A stretch of DNA of 64,000 nt from Candidatus Saccharicenans sp. (GTDB lineage: Bacteria; Acidobacteriota; Aminicenantia; Aminicenantales; Saccharicenantaceae), in NCBI GenBank assembly GCA_030018265.1, contig JASEFX010000004.1:1-64000 (forward strand), in the 5' to 3' direction. Below, piece after piece: positions 18,470-26,874 of this stretch (positions are counted from its first letter, which is position 1; each line of letters begins with the position of its first letter). The notes under the pieces are model-generated. The model was not told where the DNA came from. It did not search any database and saw nothing but the letters and a program-made list of their open reading frames with translations. The position numbers and the translations under genes are program-made.

Positions 18470-19825
18470 ATGAGAAAAAAATTTAATCCTGCCTCTCTCA
18501 ATCGAATGATCCTGATTTTTCTGGCGCTGGTTCTTCTGAATGCCGCCCTGGCGGCTAAAACCGGAAAAGAGGAAGATCCGGCGCTCCGGATCCGTCAGGC
18601 AATAAAGGATAAAAAATACGACTTAGCCATAAAACTGAGCCGCGAGCAGCTCGCCCGACAGCCGGAAAGCTATGATTTTAATTTTCTTCTGGCTCAGGCG
18701 CTGGCTTTTTCCGGAAGGTGGGATGAGGCTTCTGAGGTTCTAAGGAAGCTCGAGTGCCTTTATCCCGGAAACACCGACGTTTTGCTCTTTCTCGCCCGGG
18801 TTGAAAGCTGGAAACAGAATTATCAAACGGCGGAGGAACTGTTCAGGCAGGTCCTGGAATCCCGGCCCGGGAATCTTGAAGCCAGACTAGGACTGGGAGA
18901 CCTGGCGGCCTGGCAGGGTAATTATTCCAGAGCGATCGATATTTATCAGGAAGCGCTGACTGTGTCGGAAGAAGCGGCGCCGGGCGAGCGGGCGGAAATT
19001 TTATTCCGGATTGGCCGGACTTATCTCTGGGGAGGCAATTATCGAAAAGCGCAGAAGTTTCTCGCCCGGGCGGTCAGAATCAATCCGGAGAATCGTGAAT
19101 ATCGCCTTCTGCTGGAAAAGGCACGACCCGGGCTCAGAGAGAATTTTGAAGTTCGTTACGAGCAGCAGGTTGAAAGTTTCAGCGATGAGCGCAGCGATTA
19201 TCTTGACAGCCGGCTGGCTTTCCAGTTCCCGCTCTCCGACCTCGGCCCGATGACGGTAAAAGCTGTCCGCACCAGACGTTCGGGCGAGAATGATTATCAG
19301 CTCGAGGCTGAGTTTTACCCGCGGCTCTGGACAGGCGCCTACGCCTTCATAAACGGAAGTTATGGCCTGGAGGCTGTGCATTTTCCCCGTTACGGAGCTC
19401 TGTTAGAAATTTATCAAACGCTGCCTGGAAGCTGGGAGGTTTCCGCCGGTCTGCGGCATATGAGTTTCATCGGGGATGGCGTCTGGATTTATCTTGGGAG
19501 TATCGGACATTATTTCGGTTCTTATCTCGCTTATTTCCGCTGGTATTACAGCCCGGGAGGAGAAGGAAGCGATTTCTCCTGGACGCTGAATCTCCGCCGG
19601 TATTTTTCTCGCTACAGCTATCTTTATGCCGGTTACGGGCAGGGCTCGAGACCTTTTGACCCGTCGACAGAAGAAGATTATCGTGTCAGCTCGACCAGGA
19701 TTTTTACCGCAGGAGTGGACTGGCTCTGCTGGAGGCATTTACGGCTCCAGGTAAATTTCACACATCGGAAGGAGCCGCTTCTTAAAAGAAATCAGCTTTT
19801 ACTCTCGCTTGGATATGTCTGGTGA
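18470..19825 (+). CDS. TPR protein with C-terminal YaiO-like outer-membrane beta-barrel
   Basis: TPR units (NTDVLLFLARVESWKQNYQTAEELFRQVLESRPGN) followed by alternating aromatic/polar beta-strands (NYQLEAEFYPRLWTGAYAFINGSYG ... NLRRYFSRYSYLYAGYGQGSRP) ending in VNFTHRKEPLLKRNQLLLSLGYVW. Confidence 0.8.
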   Translation: MRKKFNPASLNRMILIFLALVLLNAALAAKTGKEEDPALRIRQAIKDKKYDLAIKLSREQLARQPESYDFNFLLAQALAFSGRWDEASEVLRKLECLYPGNTDVLLFLARVESWKQNYQTAEELFRQVLESRPGNLEARLGLGDLAAWQGNYSRAIDIYQEALTVSEEAAPGERAEILFRIGRTYLWGGNYRKAQKFLARAVRINPENREYRLLLEKARPGLRENFEVRYEQQVESFSDERSDYLDSRLAFQFPLSDLGPMTVKAVRTRRSGENDYQLEAEFYPRLWTGAYAFINGSYGLEAVHFPRYGALLEIYQTLPGSWEVSAGLRHMSFIGDGVWIYLGSIGHYFGSYLAYFRWYYSPGGEGSDFSWTLNLRRYFSRYSYLYAGYGQGSRPFDPSTEEDYRVSSTRIFTAGVDWLCWRHLRLQVNFTHRKEPLLKRNQLLLSLGYVW

Positions 19826-20016
19826 AGGCGGCTGGCTTCCGGGCGGTGATAGTGGAAGAAACCGGTTGAGACTTGATTGAGCCTGGTTTTTTTAAAGAGC
19901 AAAAAACAGGTTGAACTTTCACCATGTTTGAAGTAATAATTTAGAGAAAAAATCAAGGCGCGGACCGGGTTACCGCCCCTGAAATTTTGATTAATTTTTT
20001 GATAGAGGCCTGAAGA

Positions 20017-21459
20017 ATGAAAAAGAAAATAACGATCGGCGGAGAAAAGAAAGAAGAAAAAATAAAGGTTGAATCTTCAGCGAGAAGTCAGGGGAAAACG
20101 GAAAACACCGCAGGGCTTTCGCGGAGGGATTTTCTGAAAGCCACCGCGGCCGCCGGGCTGAGCGTGGCCACCGGAAAGCTCTTCGGTGGACCGCTCCTGC
20201 TCACCGATGAGGGGAAAGCGAAGGTGGTCATGCCCTCGGACGAGCTGCGGGTGGCTTTTATCGGCGTTGGCGAACAGGGGAGGATTCTTCTCGATTGCTG
20301 CCTGAGAATTCCAGGAATTAAAATAGCCGCCATCTGCGACATCTGGGAATACAGCCGGACCTACGCTTCAGGTTACGCTAAGAAGTACGGCCAGAGCCCG
20401 AATGTCTACGAAGATTACCGGGATATGCTCAACAGCGAGAAGGATCTCGATGCGGTCATCGTGGCCACTCCTGACTGGGTGCACGCGGAACACACCAACG
20501 CCTGTCTCAATCACGGTCTCCATGTTTACTGCGAGAAGGAAATGTCGAACAGCCTGGAAAAAGCCAGGTCGATGGTGGAGACGGCTCGCCGAACGAAAAA
20601 GCTTTTGCAGATCGGCCATCAGCGGCGTTCAAACCCGCGTTACATACATGCCATCGAAAAACTCATTCACGAGCGCCAGCTTCTCGGCCGGGTGATGATT
20701 GCCTATGCCCAGTGGAACCGGGCTAAAGCCGATATGCTCGGCTGGCCGAAGAAGTTTACGATCGACCCGCAGACACTCCATAAATACGGTTATGGTTCGA
20801 TGGAGGAGTTTCGCAACTGGCGCTGGTTCAGGAAATACGGCGGCGGGCCGATCGTCGACCTCGGCTCTCACCAGATTGACCTTTTCAGCTGGGTTTTCAG
20901 AAACAATCCGAAGACGGCGGTAGCTTCGGGTGGAGTGGATTATTACCGGAACCGCGAGTGGTACGACAACGTGATGGTCATCTACGAATATGACACTCCG
21001 GAAGGTGTCGCCCGGGCGTTTTACCAGGTTCAGACCACCACTTCCCACGGCGGCTTTTACGAAACCTTTATGGGAGACAACGGATCGCTGGTAATCTCGG
21101 AAGTGCCGCAGAAGGGCAACTGGGCTTACCGGGAAGCGCACGCTCCCGACTGGGAACCTTTCGTCCGGGAAGGGTTGATTCTCTCCGAGGCGCCGCCGAT
21201 CCAGAAAGTGGAAACGAGAAATGTTTTCGTTGACGTCCGGGTGACAGCTGAAGCCGGACGCTGGCCGCTTCCGGTGGAACTGGCGAAACCGGCTCACCAG
21301 CCGCATCTGGAGAATTTCTTCGATGCGATCCGCCGCGGCGTTCCGTTGAACTGCCCGGCCGAGCTCGCTTATGAAACCGCCGTGGCCGTGCTTAAAGTGA
21401 ACGAGGCGGTCAGGACAAAGAGTCTGCTCCGGTTCAGGCCGGAAGAATTTAAAGTCTGA
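20017..21459 (+). CDS. Gfo/Idh/MocA family oxidoreductase with Tat signal
   Basis: SRRDFLKATAAAGLSVATGKLFG; VAFIGVGEQGRILLDCCLRI; VATPDWVHAEHTNACLNHGLHVYCEKEMSNS. Confidence 0.93.
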   Translation: MKKKITIGGEKKEEKIKVESSARSQGKTENTAGLSRRDFLKATAAAGLSVATGKLFGGPLLLTDEGKAKVVMPSDELRVAFIGVGEQGRILLDCCLRIPGIKIAAICDIWEYSRTYASGYAKKYGQSPNVYEDYRDMLNSEKDLDAVIVATPDWVHAEHTNACLNHGLHVYCEKEMSNSLEKARSMVETARRTKKLLQIGHQRRSNPRYIHAIEKLIHERQLLGRVMIAYAQWNRAKADMLGWPKKFTIDPQTLHKYGYGSMEEFRNWRWFRKYGGGPIVDLGSHQIDLFSWVFRNNPKTAVASGGVDYYRNREWYDNVMVIYEYDTPEGVARAFYQVQTTTSHGGFYETFMGDNGSLVISEVPQKGNWAYREAHAPDWEPFVREGLILSEAPPIQKVETRNVFVDVRVTAEAGRWPLPVELAKPAHQPHLENFFDAIRRGVPLNCPAELAYETAVAVLKVNEAVRTKSLLRFRPEEFKV

Positions 21460-21604
21460 GGCGGTAGCTTGAGGAAAGAAAGAATTAACCTCAAAACATC
21501 CAGGAGCAGCGAAGGCGCGAAACCAGGGACCGGACGGGACAGGCGGTGTGCATCATTAGAAAAATCAGGATGAAAAAAAATTAGATAGCGATTCAGGGTA
21601 GAAA

Positions 21605-24049
21605 ATGAAGGTTCAGCCGGAGAAAAGAGAAAACTGCCAGAGGGGCAGGTGGAAAAAAACTTTTCAGATTGTGCTTCTTCTTATCAGTGTTACGATATTT
21701 TTTTTCGTAACACTATCGATCTCAAGACTACTGGAGGCTAAGAATCAATCCGGGCAGAAAACCGCCTTAAAGCTCCGGTCGGAAGAAAAGAAAGAATGGT
21801 CCGGAAGTCAGCTTTCGCCGCTGCACCGGATTCCGCTGAACGACGAGTTCAACCAGAAAATCGTTCCGGTCGCCGCCGATGCTCTGCCTTTTTCCAGCCG
21901 CTTTTCCTGCGAGCCGTGCCACAGCTATTCAACGGTCAGTCAGGGCAGCCACTTCAATTTCAAGGAAAGACCGGCGGTTGACCGTCGCACAGAACCCTGG
22001 TTTTGGGTGGATGAGAGGACCGGAATTCAGCTCCCGGTTTCCTTCCAGAAATACCCCGGATTCTGGTCTCCAGAGAAACTCGGACTCAGCGACTGGAAAT
22101 TCGTCACCCTGTTCGGTCGGCATCTGAGCGGCGGAGGACCGGGAGAACCGGCGGACGAATTCCAGACTCCTGATTCTCGCTGGAACGTCTCTGGCAAGCT
22201 GGAAATCAATTGCCTCGGATGTCATCACCGCTCGCCTCTTCAGGATCATTCCGAATGGGTTAAACAGGTGATGCGGGAGAATTTCCGCTGGGCGGCCACA
22301 GCCGCTTCCGGGCTGGGTGAAGTGGTCGGGATGGCTTCCCGGCTGCCATCAACCTGGACCCTCGCCGATGGCCCGGATCCCGATGACCGTGAATGGGCGG
22401 TCGTGCCGCAGGTTAAGTACAACCAGAATCTTTTTGACAGCAAAAATAACGCGCTGCTCGACCTGTCGCGACCGGAAAACAACCGCTGCCTCGCCTGTCA
22501 TTCGGTAAGTCCTAGAAACGCAAAATCCAGGGCGGAACTCGAACGGGATGTACACCTGGCGGCCGGTCTCAGTTGTGTCGACTGCCACCGCAATGACCTG
22601 AGCCACGAGATGATCAGGGGCTTTGAAGGCGAACGACTGATGCGTTCCTCATTGAAATCCTATGATTACACCTGCGCTGGCTGCCATCTGGGCGAGAAAC
22701 CGGAAAAGGGTGGATACGGCTGGACTGGAAAGCTCGGAGCCCCGCGACCGACCCACCGGGGTATCCCGAAGGTTCATTTCGAGCGCCTTGCCTGCACTGT
22801 CTGCCATTCGGGTTTGCTTCCCGGGAAAGAACCACAGGGAGTTTACACCGCCCGGGCAAACCGGCTGGGAATTTTCGGGAAAGCTATCTGGACTTCCGAA
22901 TTTCCTTTGATCTATGAGCCCGTTTTTGTGCGAGAGGTTGATGGTAAGATATATCCTGAGAGAATAATGTGGCCGGCTTTCTGGGCGGAGAAAAAAGGAA
23001 AAGAGCTCGTTCCGCTCGACAGCGAGGAAGTTTTCAGGGCGGCGCCCGAGGCTTTTTCTCTTAAACAGGAAGTGGCCGCGCTGCTTAACGCTTTGCTTCC
23101 CCTGCGGGGAGGAGATTTTTATCCGGCGGCGGTTATTTCAGATTTTCTTTTTGAGCCGGATGTCGACGGTGGCCTTAAAGCGAGGCAATTAGAGAAATCT
23201 CCGTTTTCTGGAAAACAGGAGGGAAAACAGTTTCTTCTGGTTCAGGTGAATGATTCTGAAATAATTCCTCTGCTTCCTGTGTTTGACCCGGAGGAAGCGC
23301 CGTCTGACATTGAGGAGAAAATTCAGAAGACGCTGGAAAATCTGAAGCCTTTAGCCGGCGGAAGGCAGCCGGTCTTTTTGATAAATAAATACAGGTATGA
23401 AATTTCCGAAGGTTATCTGGAAAAAAAAGAAATAGAAGGGGAGGCGCCGGCAGAACCGACAGTTGGATTTCTTGAGGGAGAAGAATTTCAGCCGCTTCTT
23501 TCACCTTTCCAGGTGCGAAACCTGGTGCATCCGGGTGCCGGTCCGGAAACTCTGACGGAAGAGCTGGTTGAGCTGGCGCTGAGAAAAATTTCCGCTGCCA
23601 GCCCGGAGAAAGAATTCGCCTACGTGGCCGGAGGTTTTCTGTTTATTCTGGATAAAAGAGGGATGCTCAGGGCCAGTGAACATCAGGCTGCCCGGGCGAT
23701 AACCTGGCCTCTCGGACACGAGGTAAGGCCGGCCCAGCAGGCGCTGGGAAAAAACGGCTGCACCGACTGCCACAGTCCGGGTTCGAAAATATTCTTCGGA
23801 AAGGTTGAGGCTCGCTCGCCGCTTAAAACTTCCCACCGGGAATCAAAGCTCGGTTCAGACCTGATGCAGACCGGCCCGCTGTTTCAATTTCTTTTTGGTG
23901 TGACCTTTCTCTTCCGTCCGGCTTTCAAGCTGGTTCTGGCCGGCTGTGTTATTCTGATGGGTCTGATTCTTTTAGCGGTTGTTTTGAAAATCACGGGGAG
24001 GGCCGCCGGTCTTTCCGGAGAAAATTCCCAGCGGCAGCCCAGGAGTTAA
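21605..24049 (+). CDS. Heptaheme c-type cytochrome
   Basis: Seven CXXCH motifs read in the translation: CEPCH, CLGCH, CLACH, CVDCH, CAGCH, CTVCH, CTDCH; N-terminal TM and a C-terminal TM (FKLVLAGCVILMGLILLAVVL). Confidence 0.92.
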   Translation: MKVQPEKRENCQRGRWKKTFQIVLLLISVTIFFFVTLSISRLLEAKNQSGQKTALKLRSEEKKEWSGSQLSPLHRIPLNDEFNQKIVPVAADALPFSSRFSCEPCHSYSTVSQGSHFNFKERPAVDRRTEPWFWVDERTGIQLPVSFQKYPGFWSPEKLGLSDWKFVTLFGRHLSGGGPGEPADEFQTPDSRWNVSGKLEINCLGCHHRSPLQDHSEWVKQVMRENFRWAATAASGLGEVVGMASRLPSTWTLADGPDPDDREWAVVPQVKYNQNLFDSKNNALLDLSRPENNRCLACHSVSPRNAKSRAELERDVHLAAGLSCVDCHRNDLSHEMIRGFEGERLMRSSLKSYDYTCAGCHLGEKPEKGGYGWTGKLGAPRPTHRGIPKVHFERLACTVCHSGLLPGKEPQGVYTARANRLGIFGKAIWTSEFPLIYEPVFVREVDGKIYPERIMWPAFWAEKKGKELVPLDSEEVFRAAPEAFSLKQEVAALLNALLPLRGGDFYPAAVISDFLFEPDVDGGLKARQLEKSPFSGKQEGKQFLLVQVNDSEIIPLLPVFDPEEAPSDIEEKIQKTLENLKPLAGGRQPVFLINKYRYEISEGYLEKKEIEGEAPAEPTVGFLEGEEFQPLLSPFQVRNLVHPGAGPETLTEELVELALRKISAASPEKEFAYVAGGFLFILDKRGMLRASEHQAARAITWPLGHEVRPAQQALGKNGCTDCHSPGSKIFFGKVEARSPLKTSHRESKLGSDLMQTGPLFQFLFGVTFLFRPAFKLVLAGCVILMGLILLAVVLKITGRAAGLSGENSQRQPRS

Positions 24050-24053
24050 TCTG

Positions 24054-24734
24054 ATGCTTTTCGGCATTTTCAGTTTTGTTCTGATTATAGCGATAAGTCT
24101 CAGGGTCACTTTCGGCCGTTATCTGAATCATCTGCCTGAGGAGAAAAGGCGGATTTCCTTAGAAAATTTTAAGTCATACCTCCGGTGGATTGCCGGCTGG
24201 AAATTCTCTTTTTTGAAGCTCAGCCGCTGGGACCGGGCGATTGATTACTTTATAAAATGGGCAAAGAAAAACTTTTCCGGCTGGACGGTCTGGGTGTTTT
24301 ATCTGATGTCGCTCTGCTATGTTTACCTGGCATCAAGCGGTCTGTTTTTTGCCTGGTTTGTTCCACGGGGGCTTTTCGGTTTTCCGCTTCTTCTGCATGT
24401 GGCGGCCGGAGCGCTTTTTGCCATCACCCTGACAGTGATACTGTTTCTTAAAGCCAGACATTACCTTCCGGAGCGGTTAAATGCTTCCGGTGAGTTATCG
24501 GGTCAGGGATTCTGGTGTCCTCTCCTTAAAAAGAGCCTTCCCCGCATCTACATCCAGGCAGTCTCTTTCTGGATTTTCGTCCTGACCGGATTTCTCCTGG
24601 CCGCCTCAACGCTCGGCTCGATGCTTCCTTATTTTAATTACCCCGCGCAGATTGTGTTTTTTAACCTGCATCGCTGGAGCGCGGTTTTCTCGGTGGTTTC
24701 AGCCATCCTCGGACTCGATTCGATCATCGAGTGA
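24054..24734 (+). CDS. Cytochrome b-like integral membrane protein (NarI/FdhI-like topology)
   Basis: Multiple TM segments with conserved-looking His (FPLLLHVAAGALFAITLTVILF; FFNLHRWSAVFSVVSAI); 4 nt after the cytochrome c stop. Confidence 0.65.
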   Translation: MLFGIFSFVLIIAISLRVTFGRYLNHLPEEKRRISLENFKSYLRWIAGWKFSFLKLSRWDRAIDYFIKWAKKNFSGWTVWVFYLMSLCYVYLASSGLFFAWFVPRGLFGFPLLLHVAAGALFAITLTVILFLKARHYLPERLNASGELSGQGFWCPLLKKSLPRIYIQAVSFWIFVLTGFLLAASTLGSMLPYFNYPAQIVFFNLHRWSAVFSVVSAILGLDSIIE

Positions 24735-24759
24735 AGACGGGCGAGCGGCTGGGTTTTTG

Positions 24760-25887
24760 ATGCTTTCTATGAGAAAAAAGCGGGTTTTCAGCTTCAGACA
24801 TCAGGCGATGGCCACTTTCTTTGAGGTGATGGTGGCCGGAGAGGATGAGGATTACAGCCGCAGCGCCGCCCGGGCTTTTTTCCGGGAGATAGACCGCCTG
24901 GAAGGTTTTCTCAGCCGCTTTGACCCTGGAAGCGAAATCTCCCGGATAAACAGACTGAAACCGGGCGAAATTCTGCCGATCGGTCTGGAAACGTTTGAGT
25001 TTTTGAAGCTGAGTTTTCAGTTGATGGTGGAAACCGGCGGGGCTTTCAACATAAATTTCCGGGCATTGAAAGATGCTGAAGTTGAGAGCCGAAGGCAAGG
25101 AGAGAAAGCGAGAGTTATTGAAGGGAAATCAAAATTGTTTGAGGGAGAGAGCAGCGCTGAAAAGACGATAAAGCCGAAGAAAGGGGGCGCAAGCCGGAAA
25201 TCATCAGAAGAAGCTCGTGCTGAAGGCCACAGGCATGGCGAAGAGGCGGCGGCCTATGAAAAAGATTCCGGGCCCCGGGGTTATCCTGTGTTATCGGATG
25301 AAAAAAATCGTGAAAATTTCCTGTCAGTTTTTCCGCTGGAACTGGTTGAGGAGAACCGCGGATATGCAGCCGTCAGACTTGAGGTGCCTGGAGCTTCTCT
25401 CGACCTCGACCCTGGAGCGATAGGCAAGGGTTATGCTCTGGAAAAAGCCTGCGGCATTTTTTCCGACTGGGAAATAGAAGATTTCCTGGTAAGCGCCGGA
25501 GGAAGTACTGTGTTTGCCCGCGGACCTCAACCCTGGCCGGTGGCCGTCGGCGGCGGTTTTGATTTTTTCCGGCCCGGGAAAATTTCTCTGAAAGGAAGCG
25601 CGCTGAGCGGCTCGGGGCATGAGGTTAAAGGCGAACATATTTTTGACCCGTGGCGGCGCATTGAATGCTCGAGACATCTGGCCGTCTGGGTGTTGCATCC
25701 TTCTCCGGCGGTGGCTGACGGGCTGTCGACCGCGTTTATGGTCATGAGTCTTGATGAAATAAGGCATTTTGCGCAAAGGCATCCTGAGGTCAGCGCGCTG
25801 ATTCTCAGCCGGAGAAAAAAATCTTATTTTTTTAATGAGATGAACATATACGAACCGGGCTCTGAAAGACGGAAAAAGAAACGTTAG
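24760..25887 (+). CDS. apbE: FAD:protein FMN transferase (ApbE family)
   Basis: FRHQAMATFFEVMVAG; FLSRFDPGSEISRINR; ETGGAFNINF; LDLDPGAIGKGYALEKA; FLVSAGGSTVFARG; GEHIFDPW. Start reassigned to ATG at 24760 (MLSMRKKRVFSF) rather than 24652. Confidence 0.9.
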   Translation: MLSMRKKRVFSFRHQAMATFFEVMVAGEDEDYSRSAARAFFREIDRLEGFLSRFDPGSEISRINRLKPGEILPIGLETFEFLKLSFQLMVETGGAFNINFRALKDAEVESRRQGEKARVIEGKSKLFEGESSAEKTIKPKKGGASRKSSEEARAEGHRHGEEAAAYEKDSGPRGYPVLSDEKNRENFLSVFPLELVEENRGYAAVRLEVPGASLDLDPGAIGKGYALEKACGIFSDWEIEDFLVSAGGSTVFARGPQPWPVAVGGGFDFFRPGKISLKGSALSGSGHEVKGEHIFDPWRRIECSRHLAVWVLHPSPAVADGLSTAFMVMSLDEIRHFAQRHPEVSALILSRRKKSYFFNEMNIYEPGSERRKKKR

Positions 25888-26172
25888 CAACCGTCTACTT
25901 TCTTTCCGTGACGATAAGTCCTGGCAGGTTTCCCGCGGCGAGCTACTTTCCTTTCAACCCTATCATTGCCTGATATTGGATTGAGTTTTTGGGTTGAGTT
26001 TGAGGATTTTTATTCTGTTTTGCCCCCGGCCAAAAAATATTTGCGAAATTTTTTTCAGCTTTCTGAAGATTATCAGGCTGGACTGATTTCGTCAGTCAGC
26101 AGAATGTTCGGTTTGCCGAAGGCTAAAAAAATGAAAGAAAAAAAGCTATAATAATCCTTCAAGGAGACTGAG

Positions 26173-26874
26173 ATGAAGACAAAAAAGCTGATCAGTGTCA
26201 TTCCCGCAGCGCTCGCCCTGAGCGGGCTTTTAATGATGGCTATCATCACGGCTGTTCCGGCTCCTGCCCAGGAGCAGGAAAAGGTCGAGCTTAAAATTCA
26301 GCTTCCGAAGCCGATGTTCATCGGAACTCCACGAAACATTAAAACCCCCAATCTCGAGCCGATTACCGGCAAGCCCCGCGGTCCTTTTTACGTTCCTAAG
26401 GGCACCGAGCTGGTTTCACTGAAAAAGCCGGTGACTTCAAGCGACCCCCAGCCGGTGATCGGAGAACTCAGCTATGTTACGGACGGAGAAAAATCCGGTG
26501 AGGACGGCTACTTTGTCGAGCTCGGTCCAGGCCCGCAGTGGGTGCAGATTGACCTGCAGAAACCATACCTGATACAGGCCATCGTTGTCTGGCATTATCA
26601 CAGCCAGCCGAGAGTGTACCGGGACGTTATCGTCCAGGTTTCCGAGGACAAAGATTTTATCAACGGCGTGGTCACCCTCTTTAACAACGACCATGACAAC
26701 TCCTCAGGACTCGGAGCCGGACGGGACAAGGAGTACATCGAAACAAACGAAGGGAAGCTCATAGACGGCCGCGGCGTAAAAGCTCGTTACGTGAGGCTCT
26801 GGAGCAACGGCAACACGGCCAACGACATGAACCACTACGTCGAGGTGGAGGTTTACGGCCTGCCGGTTAAATGA
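26173..26874 (+). CDS. Exported discoidin (F5/8 type C)-like domain protein
   Basis: Signal peptide (LISVIPAALALSGLLMMAIITAVPAPAQ), then PQWVQIDLQKPYLIQAIVVWHYHSQPRVYRDVIVQVSEDKDF ... GVKARYVRLWSNG ... YVEVEVYG. Confidence 0.75.
   Translation: MKTKKLISVIPAALALSGLLMMAIITAVPAPAQEQEKVELKIQLPKPMFIGTPRNIKTPNLEPITGKPRGPFYVPKGTELVSLKKPVTSSDPQPVIGELSYVTDGEKSGEDGYFVELGPGPQWVQIDLQKPYLIQAIVVWHYHSQPRVYRDVIVQVSEDKDFINGVVTLFNNDHDNSSGLGAGRDKEYIETNEGKLIDGRGVKARYVRLWSNGNTANDMNHYVEVEVYGLPVK

Noticed and set aside
26140-26172. 61-aa ORF ending at 26151 (25966-26151) as a small gene
   Set aside because: No ribosome-binding site or domain evidence; lies in the leader of the discoidin-like gene.
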